A stretch of 64,000 nucleotides of DNA from Mycolicibacterium porcinum (GTDB lineage: Bacteria; Actinomycetota; Actinomycetes; Mycobacteriales; Mycobacteriaceae). Positions 30,451 to 37,872 of the stretch are shown in pieces. The notes beneath the pieces are model-generated. The model was not told the DNA's origin. It ran no database searches and worked only from the letters and a program-made list of their open reading frames with translations. The stretch is taken from positions 1-64,000 of the forward strand of contig MVIG01000027.1 of NCBI GenBank assembly GCA_002086835.1, given 5' to 3'. The translations under genes were made by a program, and so were the position numbers. The first letter of the stretch is position 1. Each line of letters starts with the position of its first letter.

Positions 30451-30944
30451 TGACTTCATCGACCGACACGACGGCAACCGATCAGCAACGCTACGTCGTC
30501 ACCCGCACCATCGCCGCCTCCCCGGCCCAGGTGTTCGCCGTCCTGGCCGACCCGGCTCGGCACTGTGAGACCGAGCCGGGCGACTGGGTGCGCGACGCGA
30601 TCGACCCCGAACCGATCACCGGGACCGGCCAGATCTTCGCGGTCAACATGTTCCTTCCGGCGGCCGGTGGCCACTACGTCATGCACAACCTGGTGACCGA
30701 ATTCGACCAGGACCGGACCATCGCCTGGTTGCCCGGACAACTCGACGAGCAGGGCCACCACGCGCCCGGCGGTTGGTGGTGGCGCTACGACCTGGCTCCC
30801 AACGGCGACCGGACCGCCGTCACTCTCACCTACGACTGGACCGACACGCCGCAGAGCTTCCGGGACCAGATCGGCGGGATGCCACCGTTCGGAACCGACT
30901 TCCTAGACGAATCGCTTGCGGCGCTGGACCGTTCGTCGACATAG
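30450..30944 (+). CDS. SRPBCC/START-like domain protein
   Basis: A 164-residue protein whose start overlaps the DUF899 stop by one base. It has the helix-grip pattern: VTRTIAASPAQVFAVLADPARHCET, GTGQIFAVNMFL, a beta-rich centre with NLVTEFDQDRTIAWLPG and WWWRYDLAPNGDRTAVTLTYDW, and a C-terminal helix. SRPBCC proteins bind small hydrophobic ligands or act as cyclases; without close relatives I cannot name the ligand. The DUF899 pairing is recurrent in actinobacteria as far as I recall. Confidence 0.8.
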   Translation: MTSSTDTTATDQQRYVVTRTIAASPAQVFAVLADPARHCETEPGDWVRDAIDPEPITGTGQIFAVNMFLPAAGGHYVMHNLVTEFDQDRTIAWLPGQLDEQGHHAPGGWWWRYDLAPNGDRTAVTLTYDWTDTPQSFRDQIGGMPPFGTDFLDESLAALDRSST

Positions 30945-31307
30945 TCAGGCCGGCACCTGGTCCAGGAAGCCGAGCACGGTCTGGATCCGGCCTTGGCCGT
31001 CTGTGGCCAGCACATCGAACCCGACCACCACCGGATCAGCGTCGCGCGGGCCGAGGCCCCACTGAAAACGCGCCTGCCGGTGGTGGGCATCGGGTCCGCT
31101 GACGAGCGTGAACACGAACCCCGGAAACTGGTTGTGAACCGCTTCGATGGCACCGGACACTCCCTCGTGACCACTCACCTGGGCCAGCGGGTCGGTGTAG
31201 GTGACCTCCGGCGCCCAATGCTGTTCCAGCAGCGCCTGCCGCTCGGCGGCATCGGTGGCATTCCAGGTGCTGAGGTACGCGGTGACGGTGTCGTCGAACT
31301 CGGCCAT
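30945..31307 (-). CDS. SnoaL-like/NTF2-fold protein
   Basis: A 120-residue NTF2-like protein, convergent with the SRPBCC gene (stop codons abut). The ATG at 31307 follows AAAGAGG; an upstream in-frame extension lacks a ribosome site. Visible elements are LSTWNATDAAERQALLEQHWAPEVTYTDPLAQVSGHEGV, then FVFTLVSGPDAHHRQARFQWGLG and GFDVLATDGQGRIQTVLGFLD, which is the usual cone-shaped fold with a polar pocket. Such proteins are isomerases, cyclases or of unknown function. Confidence 0.82.
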   Translation of the reverse strand: MAEFDDTVTAYLSTWNATDAAERQALLEQHWAPEVTYTDPLAQVSGHEGVSGAIEAVHNQFPGFVFTLVSGPDAHHRQARFQWGLGPRDADPVVVGFDVLATDGQGRIQTVLGFLDQVPA

Positions 31308-31370
31308 TTTCGCCTCTTTCACGGTAATCAACTGGGACTCAGTCAGATTCACCGATTCGAGAGGTGTTGT

Positions 31371-31391
31371 CGATTACCGCGCAGGTAATCG
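31371..31391 (-). terminator. Short hairpin after ldtB
   Basis: CGATTACC-N5-GGTAATCG, a perfect 8-bp stem that begins 15 bases beyond the ldtB stop on the minus strand. No T-tract follows, so it may be a weak or factor-assisted terminator. Confidence 0.5.
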
Positions 31392-31405
31392 GGCGGCGGC
31401 GAGAA

Positions 31406-32626
31406 TCAGGTGCTGGCGTTGCCGGTGCGCCACTGGTCCCAGGGAATGTTCCAGTCCCCCAGGCCCTCGGTGCCCGGCAACACCGAACCCACGGTGTTGG
31501 TCACTTCGACGATGTCACCGCGCTTGGTGTTCTCGTAGAACCAGCGGGCATTGGCGGTGCTGACGTTGAGGCAGCCGTGGCTGACATTGCTGTAGCCCTG
31601 ACTACCCACCGACCACGGTGCCCCGTGCACGTAGATCCCGCTGTAGGACATCTGGGTCGCGAAGTCGACCTCGGTGCGATAACCGTTGGGCGAGTTGACC
31701 GGTACCCCGTACGTCGACGAATCCATCACCATGTGGTCGAAGCGGTCACCGATGATGTACACGCCGTTGTTCGTCGGAGAACTGTTCTTGCCCATCGAGA
31801 TCGGCATCGCCTTGATGACCTCACCGTTGCGCCGGACGGTCAGTGTCTTGGTGTTGTCGTCTGCCGACGCGATCACCTCGTCGCCGATCGTGAAGTGGGT
31901 GGTCACGTTGCCCTGGCCGAACAAGCCGTCGCCCAACGCGACGCCGTAGGTGTTCACGGATACATCCACCGTGGTGCCCGGCTTCCAGTATTTGGCTGGA
32001 CGCCAACGCACTTCGCGGTTGTTGAGCCAGTAGAAGGCGCCTTCGACGGGCGGATCGGTCTTGACCGTGATGGCCCGCTGGGCCGCCACCCGGTCGGTGA
32101 TGTTCTCGTCGAAGCGGACGGCAATGGGCTGCCCCACTCCGACCACTTCCCCGTCGTTGGGCAGGACATAAGGCATCGTCAGGTTCGCCGGCGAGTGTGT
32201 CTCGAACCGCAGACGCCGGTTGGCGACGCCGCCAAGTCCCAGTGACTGTGCGTTGAGCGTGTACTGCTCGTTGTAGTCCAGCGGGTCGGTGGTCGACCAG
32301 GTCAGCCCGTCCGCGCTGAACTTCCCTGCGACGCTGGCGCCTTCTTCGTTGGTCATGGTGACCCCGCCGAGCACACCGTTCTCTGCGCTCACCGTGACCG
32401 GTGCATCGACGGTCACCCCGACCGCGCCATCGGTCACCGACGCGTTGACCCTGGGGACCAGCAGGTCACCGTAGGGAGTCCCCTTGTCGGCGATCACCGG
32501 CGGTGGCCCCTGTGTCTCCTGTCCCCCGCACGCCGTCAGGCCCAACATCATCGCGGGCACCATGGCAACCACCGCTCGCCGGAAGACATCCCGATACGGA
32601 CGGGTCAGCGTCTGGGCCTGCCCCAT
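31406..32626 (-). CDS. ldtB: L,D-transpeptidase 2 (LdtMt2-type lipoprotein)
   Basis: A 406-residue cell-wall cross-linking enzyme, homologue of Rv2518c (LdtB/LdtMt2). A basic N-terminus and hydrophobic helix lead to lipobox LGLTACGG. Two Ig-like domains follow (about 50-250), then the YkuD catalytic domain with IYVHGAPW and the motif VSHGCLNVS. The nucleophile is C352, close to Cys354 of the M. tuberculosis enzyme. It forms 3-3 (mDAP-mDAP) cross-links, which make up most of mycobacterial peptidoglycan cross-linking and are inhibited by carbapenems. The ATG at 32626 is preferred over a longer in-frame start by comparison with the 408-residue homologue. Confidence 0.93.
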   Translation of the reverse strand: MGQAQTLTRPYRDVFRRAVVAMVPAMMLGLTACGGQETQGPPPVIADKGTPYGDLLVPRVNASVTDGAVGVTVDAPVTVSAENGVLGGVTMTNEEGASVAGKFSADGLTWSTTDPLDYNEQYTLNAQSLGLGGVANRRLRFETHSPANLTMPYVLPNDGEVVGVGQPIAVRFDENITDRVAAQRAITVKTDPPVEGAFYWLNNREVRWRPAKYWKPGTTVDVSVNTYGVALGDGLFGQGNVTTHFTIGDEVIASADDNTKTLTVRRNGEVIKAMPISMGKNSSPTNNGVYIIGDRFDHMVMDSSTYGVPVNSPNGYRTEVDFATQMSYSGIYVHGAPWSVGSQGYSNVSHGCLNVSTANARWFYENTKRGDIVEVTNTVGSVLPGTEGLGDWNIPWDQWRTGNAST

Positions 32627-32772
32627 GTTCGTCCTACCCCTCGCACGGTCAACAGCAAATCTTGGCAATAGTCTAAGGGTTCCGCGGGACCCCGGCTCAC
32701 CAGAACCTGGTTCCAGGCCCGCGACCAGCGGATTTCACTGTTGAGCGAAACTCCTGTTATTGTCTCTCACGC

Positions 32773-32848
<76 letters not shown>

Positions 32849-32851
32849 ACC

Positions 32852-32877
32852 AAAAACCCTGCCTCGGCAGGGTTTTT
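32852..32877. terminator. Two-way terminator after tRNA-Lys
   Basis: AAAAACCCTGCC-TC-GGCAGGGTTTTT, a 12-bp perfect stem with A-tract and T-tract on the two sides. It can end the tRNA transcript on the plus strand and the 60-aa gene on the minus strand. Confidence 0.92.
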
Positions 32878-32913
32878 GCGTTTAAGCGTTTGAGAGTTAC
32901 TGCGGCAGTACAT

Positions 32914-33096
32914 CTATCTGGCTCGATATCGCTCGGCGAACCGGTCCCCGACGCTGGGTTCAGCTTCTTCCAACAACATCTCCACCGCACCGGCCAGGTG
33001 CGCGGCCGCATAGCCGTTGTCCCGGTACTGCTCGGTTTTGAAGCGGTCGAGTTCCCGGCGTAGATCGCCGAGAGTTTCATCGCTCACATGCGCCAT
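32914..33096 (-). CDS. Small conserved-looking 60-aa protein
   Basis: A 60-residue charged helical protein (MAHVSDETLGDLRRELDRFKTEQYRDNGYAAAHLAGAVEMLLEE...). GGAGG lies 8 bases before the ATG, and a two-way terminator lies 37 bases after the stop, so this is a well-delimited single gene. No signal peptide, membrane helix or metal motif is present. The composition suggests a small helical cytoplasmic protein. Function unknown. Confidence 0.7.
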   Translation of the reverse strand: MAHVSDETLGDLRRELDRFKTEQYRDNGYAAAHLAGAVEMLLEEAEPSVGDRFAERYRAR

Positions 33097-33749
33097 ATGG
33101 CTACCTCCAGTCGGTGTGACCATGGCCCACATCCGTACCTAGAGGTTCGACATGAGCCATTGGGTGTCGTCAGCGAATCCCGACGATGACTCGGTCGAGT
33201 TCAGCTGTACCGGCGAAGGCACATGCAGCGATCCTGGCAAACGAAAAATAAGTTAGCTGCAACGCAATACCCCCTTGTCACACGATCGTCCCGTGTTGCG
33301 GCCGAGATCAAGACCCAGGTCCGACTCCCCTATCCTGACCCGAAGTAGACCTTAGCTGGACACCTATGCACTAGCAACCGGTTCGACGAGAAACAGCCGT
33401 TCCCGCCCTGCAATGCAGTGGATTTCAGCTACCCCGGCAGATACGCACCGAGTTGCGCGGAGCGCCCCGGATTACCAGACCAACCCGGGTTTGCCAATCG
33501 TTTTCTCCACCAAACCACCGGGAAGCAGCCGACACAGTGGCGCGCGTCACTGTAGTCACAGCAAACATCCAGTACGTCACACTCACCACAGACGGCGCCA
33601 CCGAGCGCGGTCCGACCGCCCCTGCGGGACCGGCGGGAAAAATTTGCGGTGTGCCACCCGAGATTCGCCGAACGCGACCCCGCTGACGCGTGTCGATAAT
33701 GTGCTGACGACGATTCAGCAACCCAGCCCGTCGAACGTCACGCCATCTG
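33097..33749. other. Gene-poor region upstream of the 33.75 kb promoter
   Basis: About 650 bases without a convincing coding frame. The frames that are open on both strands have unlike-mycobacterial composition and no ribosome sites. Local base content is less GC-rich than the surroundings, with short AT-rich tracts such as AAACGAAAAATAAG near 33240. The first part must hold the promoter of the 60-aa gene (minus strand). Confidence 0.5.
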
Positions 33750-33779
33750 TTGACGTACCAGTAAGTTACTGCCTACAAT
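33750..33779 (+). promoter_or_regulatory. Sigma-A-like promoter
   Basis: TTGACG (33750-33755), an 18-base spacer, then TACAAT (33774-33779): near-consensus housekeeping -35 and -10 boxes. Transcription would begin about 33786, in a sequence able to fold as CTGA...CAGC-N6-GCTG...TCAG (33779-33805), and would run into the 52-aa small ORF. Confidence 0.7.
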
Positions 33780-33894
33780 CTGACATCAGCACTTCCGCTG
33801 GTCAGACGCAGGAAACCGTGTTAATCTCAAGTTAGCTGATTTGTTGTGGTTCGTTTCCGGGTGGCGTTTACGCCAAGATAAGAGGTGTTAGCTG

Positions 33895-34053
33895 ATGGCT
33901 ACCGCTGGCGGCGTCGACCCCACAGCTGCATCAACCTCAGCGTTTGTTGCTGCGAATCAGCCCGTCATGGTGTATAGCTGCAACCGTCTCGGACGTATCG
34001 CCAATCCCCCGAGTTTCTCGCTGGCGGACTGGCTCCTGTTCCGCCGCCGCTGA
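33895..34053 (+). CDS. Candidate 52-aa small protein
   Basis: An ATG-started frame of 52 codons (MATAGGVDPTAASTSAF...LADWLLFRRR) with AAGAGG 9 bases upstream, an in-frame TAG just before that, a small TGGCG-TTTA-CGCCA hairpin at 33862-33875, and a near-consensus promoter 110 bases further up. It has an Ala/Thr-rich start, one cysteine in VYSCNRLGR, and a basic RRR end. The stop lies inside the first palindrome of the downstream repeat array. I recognise no family. It could instead be a regulatory RNA. Confidence 0.45.
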   Translation: MATAGGVDPTAASTSAFVAANQPVMVYSCNRLGRIANPPSFSLADWLLFRRR

Positions 34054-34110
34054 GCGGCGCATCAAGCTGGGGCCGCTAAGCGGCGCATCAAGCTGGAGCC
34101 GCTGAGCGGC
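34046..34110. repeat. 26-bp tandem repeat after small ORF
   Basis: Three copies of the palindrome GCCGCT(G/A)AGCGGC at 34046, 34072 and 34098, spaced exactly 26 bases, with spacers close to GCATCAAGCTGG(A/G)G. It is the same repeat family as at 24573-24637. The small-ORF stop TGA is in the centre of the first copy. Confidence 0.85.
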
Positions 34111-34131
34111 AGAAAGCCCCGCAAAAATGCC

Positions 34132-34176
34132 TGAGCCGTTGAGCGGCGCGAAAGTACCTCGCCACTCAACGGCTCA
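34132..34176. terminator. 12-bp hairpin downstream of repeat array
   Basis: TGAGCCGTTGAG (34132-34143) and CTCAACGGCTCA (34165-34176) are perfect inverted arms around 21 bases. It follows the A-rich GCAAAAATGC and lies between convergent transcription from the small ORF and the Rv2520c-like gene. Confidence 0.6.
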
Positions 34177-34211
34177 TCACGTCACGGCGCGTATCGCGCC
34201 CCGTGGTCGGC

Positions 34212-34439
34212 TCAGCGCCGCTTGATCCGCCGAATGACGACGACCACCACCAGCACGCCCGCACCGGCCAACGACGCAGTCACGGCCGGCTTCTTGATGA
34301 AGCCGATCACTGCCGTCTTGAAATCGTCGGCCAGCCGCTGGGGGTTGGCCCGCTCGGCCAGGGAGTCGACAGTCACCGCCAGTTGATCGCGAGCCTGATC
34401 GATGTCCCGCTTGATGCTCTCCGGGTCCCGGTTCGCCAC
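34212..34439 (-). CDS. DUF3618-type membrane protein (Rv2520c homologue)
   Basis: A 75-residue protein, the same length as Rv2520c. The GTG at 34439 follows GGAGGA. It has an N-terminal amphipathic part (DPESIKRDIDQARDQLAVTVDSLAERANPQRLADDFK), which is the DUF3618 signature, and a C-terminal transmembrane helix (about 51-70) ending in the basic RRIKRR. The function is unknown. Its place beside bcp and the M20 peptidase matches M. tuberculosis. It is divergent from bcp. Confidence 0.87.
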   Translation of the reverse strand: MANRDPESIKRDIDQARDQLAVTVDSLAERANPQRLADDFKTAVIGFIKKPAVTASLAGAGVLVVVVVIRRIKRR

Positions 34440-34544
34440 TGTTTGCTCCTCCAAGCCGCTCCGTGTCGTGCTGCCCTGCCGCACTACCCTAGATCAGCCG
34501 GCTCCGTGACGACGGAACCGGTCGACAAGAAGGGATACCCGCGC

Positions 34545-35018
34545 ATGCCGCCAACCCCGCGCCTCGAGGTGGGAGACACCGCCCCGGCTTTCAGCCTGCC
34601 CGATGCCGACGGCAACGTCGTCAAGCTCTCCGACTACAAGGGCCGCAAGGTCATCGTGTACTTCTACCCGGCGGCGTCGACGCCGGGTTGTACCAAGCAG
34701 GCGTGCGATTTCCGCGACAGCCTCGCCGAACTCAACGATGCCGGCCTGGACGTCGTCGGCATCTCCCCTGACAAGCCGGAGAAACTCGCCAAGTTCCGGG
34801 ACAAGGAAGGCCTGACGTTTCCGTTGCTGTCCGATCCGGACCGTGCGGTGCTGACAGCCTGGGGTGCCTTCGGCGAAAAGACCATGTACGGCAAGACCGT
34901 TCAGGGCGTCATCCGCTCGACGTTCCTGGTCGACGAGAAGGGCAAGATCGCCGTCGCGCAGTACAACGTGCGCGCCACCGGTCATGTCGCCAAGTTGCGT
35001 CGCGACCTTTCGGTCTGA
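34545..35018 (+). CDS. bcp: Peroxiredoxin Q (bacterioferritin comigratory protein)
   Basis: A 157-residue thiol peroxidase, the same length as M. tuberculosis Bcp (Rv2521). The motif ASTPGCTKQACDF contains the peroxidatic C49 and, five residues on, the resolving C54 of atypical two-Cys PrxQ enzymes. VVGISPDKPEKLAKFRDKEGLTFPLLSD and STFLVDEKGKI are standard. It reduces hydroperoxides using thioredoxin-type donors in the cytosol. A GTG at 34507 could extend the N-terminus by 13 residues, but the ATG at 34545 fits the family start. Confidence 0.92.
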   Translation: MPPTPRLEVGDTAPAFSLPDADGNVVKLSDYKGRKVIVYFYPAASTPGCTKQACDFRDSLAELNDAGLDVVGISPDKPEKLAKFRDKEGLTFPLLSDPDRAVLTAWGAFGEKTMYGKTVQGVIRSTFLVDEKGKIAVAQYNVRATGHVAKLRRDLSV

Positions 35019-35028
35019 CCTGGACCGC

Positions 35029-36007
35029 TCAAGACTGGGTGGTCAGCAGGAACACCAGGTAGCCGAGGTAGGCCGTGACCATCGCGGCCGCCGCGCCCCG
35101 GCGCACCTGCCGGCCTGAGATGAAGATCGGGATACAGGCCAGGCTGGCGGCCACCATGAGTGGGATGTCGATCCACACGAGGTTGTGCGTGAGTTCCAGC
35201 CCGTTCGCCGGTACCAGGCAAGTGATGCCCAGGATCAGCAGGATGTTGTAGACGCTGCTGCCCAGCAGGTTGCCCACCGCGATGTCACGTTCGCCGCGCA
35301 CTGTCGAGACGATCGTCGTGACCAACTCCGGTGCCGAGGTCCCGATCGCCACGACGGTCAGACCGATCAGCGCGTCCGACACCCCGAATCCACGGGCGAT
35401 CCCCACCCAAGCCATTCGGCCCCCAGAATCACCACGGCGATGCCGCTGACCGTCATCACCGTATCCTGAAGTGCGCCACGGCCAATCGGTTTCGTAGCGC
35501 CGCCACCAACCTGTCCCGACGGGAAGGCGTCGGCGTACCCGCCACGGTGGCCTGGCTCTCCCGCCGCGACATGCGGATCAGGACCGCTGTGTAGACGATG
35601 GCTCCGACGACCAGGATCAGCCCGTCCACGCGGGACAACACGCCGTTGACGGCCAGCAGCCAGAGCAACACCGCCGATCCGGCCATCACCGGCAGATCGA
35701 AGCGCAGAGTGCGCTGTTCGATCGCCAACGGACGGATCAACGCGCTGAGCCCGAGGATGAACAAGATGTTGACGACGTTGGTGCCTGCGATGTTGCCGAC
35801 GGCGAGGTCGCCGCTGCCCGTGGTGGCTGCGGTGATACCGACAGCGAGTTCGGGAAGGCTGGTGCCGATCGATACGACGGTCAGACCGATCAGGATCGGG
35901 CTGATTCCCAGGCGCGCAGCGAGTTTGGCACCGCCGCGGACCATCACCTCGGCGCCGACCGCCAGCGCGATCAGGCCGACGACGAACCAGCCGACGCTGC
36001 CGGTCAT
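35029..36007 (-). pseudogene. CaCA-family cation/calcium antiporter broken by two frameshifts
   Basis: An inner-membrane antiporter of the YrbG/CaCA type whose parts lie in three frames. Part one (36007 to about 35470) holds the first alpha repeat (VVSIGTSLPELAVG, GNIAGTNVVNI). A middle piece of about 20 residues (LQDTVMTVSGIAVVILGAEWLG) is in a second frame. The last part (about 35415 to 35029) holds the second repeat (VVAIGTSAPELVTTIV, GNLLGSSVYNI) in a third frame. Each junction is explained by one missing base (or two extra); the second is in a TGGGTGGGG run. Joined, it would be about 325 residues, the normal length. It is either a recent pseudogene or a pair of sequencing errors. Confidence 0.85.
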
Positions 36008-36013
36008 CCCGGT

Positions 36014-37342
36014 CTAGCGGGCCAGGGCTTCGAGCAGCAGCGCCTCGGCCGTGGCCGCCTTCTCGAGCACGCCCAGGTGCAGGCTTTCGTTGACACTGTG
36101 CGCCTGGGTACCGGGATCCTCGACTCCGGTCACCAGAATGGTCGCGGCCGGAAACGCTTCGGCGAACTCGGCGATGAACGGGATCGAGCCGCCCATACCC
36201 ATGTCCACCGGATCCGTTCCCCAGGCGGTGCGGAACGCCGAACGGGCCGCGTCGTACACCGCCCCTGAGGCGTCGATCGCGTAGGGCTGGCCGACATCGC
36301 CCGGACTGACCGTAACCCGGGCGCCCCACGGAACATGAGCCTCCAGGTGACGGGTCAGCGCCTCCAGATGCGCGTGGGCGTCGCCGCCGGGTGCGACGCG
36401 CATGCTGATCTTCGCCCGGGCACGTGGGATCAGGGTGTTCGACGACTTGTCGATGGGTGTGGTGTCGATACCGATGACGGTGATGGCGGGCTTGGCCCAC
36501 ATGCGTTGCACCACTGAGCCGGAACCGATCTCGGACACACCGTCGAGCAGGCCGGACTCCTGGCGGACCCACTGATCGCCACGGTCCACGTCGGCCGCGG
36601 TCGCCTCGTGCAACCCGGCGACCGCGACGTTGCCGTCGTCGTCGTGCAGGCTGGCCAGCAGCCGCACCAGCACGCTCAACGCGTCGGGCACGACCCCGCC
36701 CCACAGGCCCGAATGCAGGCCGTGGTCCAGGGTGGCCACCTCGACCACACAGTCGGCCAGGCCGCGCAGGGTGACGGTCAACGCCGGGATTTCGGTACTC
36801 CAGTTGTCGGAGTCGGCGATGACGATGACATCGGCGGCCAGCGCCTCCTTGTGCGCGGCCAGCAATGCGCCCAGTGACGGCGAACCGGATTCCTCCTCGC
36901 CTTCGACGAAGACCGTGACCCCTACCGGAGGCTTGCCGTCGAAAGCCCGGACGGCTGCCAAATGTGTTGCGATACCGGCCTTGTCGTCGGCGGTGCCGCG
37001 ACCGTAGAGCCGGCCGTCGCGTTCGGTGGGTTCGAACGGCGCGGAGTCCCACTGGGCCGGATCGCCTTCTGGCTGCACATCGTGGTGGGCGTATAGCAGC
37101 ACCGTTGGCGCGCCCGCCGGTGGCGGGTAGTGCGCGATCACGGCAGGCGCACCGCCTTCGCTGACGATCCGGACGTCGGGAAAGCCCGCTTCCGACAACA
37201 GCTTTGCGACGGCCTCGGCACTGCGGTGCACCTCGTCCCGGCGGGCCGGGTCGGCCCAGACCGATTGGATGCGGACCAGATCCTCCAGATCGGACCGGAC
37301 CGACGGCAACACCTGCTGTACCCGCTGCACGACATCAGTCAT
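36014..37342 (-). CDS. M20 family metallopeptidase (Rv2522c homologue)
   Basis: A 442-residue M20 dipeptidase/deacylase. The ATG at 37342 is preferred over a longer start at 37387. Metal ligands are evident in LLYAHHDVQPEG, GRGTADDKAG (bridging Asp) and VEGEEESGSPS (general base and ligand Glu); LDHGLHSG lies in the dimerisation/lid part and SVNESLHLG near the end carries the last His. It hydrolyses dipeptides or N-acyl amino acids. It follows acpS on the same strand by 102 bases that hold a long inverted repeat, so it probably has its own promoter. Confidence 0.88.
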   Translation of the reverse strand: MTDVVQRVQQVLPSVRSDLEDLVRIQSVWADPARRDEVHRSAEAVAKLLSEAGFPDVRIVSEGGAPAVIAHYPPPAGAPTVLLYAHHDVQPEGDPAQWDSAPFEPTERDGRLYGRGTADDKAGIATHLAAVRAFDGKPPVGVTVFVEGEEESGSPSLGALLAAHKEALAADVIVIADSDNWSTEIPALTVTLRGLADCVVEVATLDHGLHSGLWGGVVPDALSVLVRLLASLHDDDGNVAVAGLHEATAADVDRGDQWVRQESGLLDGVSEIGSGSVVQRMWAKPAITVIGIDTTPIDKSSNTLIPRARAKISMRVAPGGDAHAHLEALTRHLEAHVPWGARVTVSPGDVGQPYAIDASGAVYDAARSAFRTAWGTDPVDMGMGGSIPFIAEFAEAFPAATILVTGVEDPGTQAHSVNESLHLGVLEKAATAEALLLEALAR

Positions 37343-37374
37343 GGTGACGACCCTAGCCGCTCTGTCGAGCCCGC

Positions 37375-37433
37375 CGAGCGTGCGCAAACTGTTGCCCGAA
37401 CACGGCGTGTCCAGCAGCAGACGCGCACGCTCG
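37375..37433. repeat. 11-bp inverted repeat between acpS and M20 peptidase
   Basis: CGAGCGTGCGC (37375-37385) and GCGCACGCTCG (37423-37433) enclose 37 bases. It fills most of the gap between the acpS stop and the peptidase start, and in size and design resembles the hairpin at 24506-24569. Confidence 0.65.
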
Positions 37434-37444
37434 CGGTGCAGAAG

Positions 37445-37837
37445 TTAGAGCTCCTCGATGATCGCCACCGCGGCGGCGGTGTCGGCCTCGTGGGTGAGCG
37501 AGACGTGAATGGTCACCGTTTCAAGGTGCTTGGCGATCTCGCCGGACAACCGCACCTTGGGCCGGCCCCACATGTCGGTGACCACCTCGATGTCGCGGTG
37601 GATCCCCTCCGGCAGAGCCGGCCGCTTGGAGAACCGTGAGCTCGACCAGGCCTTGATCACGGCTTCCTTTGCCGCCCACCGGGCCGCCAGGTGCCGGGCC
37701 GCCGACGAACTCTTGTCCGCGGCGTCCCGGCGCTCACCTGGCGTGAACGTCTCGGCGAATACCGTTCCCGGTCGGTCCACCTGCTCGGCGAACTCAGGTA
37801 TGGAAACCAGATCGATGCCTACTCCCACAATCGCCAT
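37445..37837 (-). CDS. acpS: Holo-[acyl carrier protein] synthase
   Basis: A 130-residue phosphopantetheinyl transferase, identical in length to Rv2523c. The signature VGIDLVSIPEF carries the magnesium ligand D9, and RWAAKEAVIKA carries E58 and K62. It transfers 4'-phosphopantetheine from CoA to ACPs, in mycobacteria notably the ACP domain of the FAS-I protein encoded just upstream. The 35 bases between fas and acpS suggest one transcript. Confidence 0.95.
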   Translation of the reverse strand: MAIVGVGIDLVSIPEFAEQVDRPGTVFAETFTPGERRDAADKSSSAARHLAARWAAKEAVIKAWSSSRFSKRPALPEGIHRDIEVVTDMWGRPKVRLSGEIAKHLETVTIHVSLTHEADTAAAVAIIEEL

Positions 37838-37872
37838 GGAAGCGAACCTAGCTCACCGCTCGATGCACGGAT

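Noticed and set aside
33413-33835. 140-codon frame in the gene-poor region
   Set aside because: Amino-acid composition is not mycobacterial, no ribosome site precedes it, no motif is visible, and it runs across the strong promoter at 33750.
36008-37052. Minus-strand open frame running through the M20 peptidase gene
   Set aside because: Arg/Gly-rich shadow of the peptidase gene. Only its last 20 residues, past 35470, carry real antiporter sequence, and these are described in the pseudogene entry.
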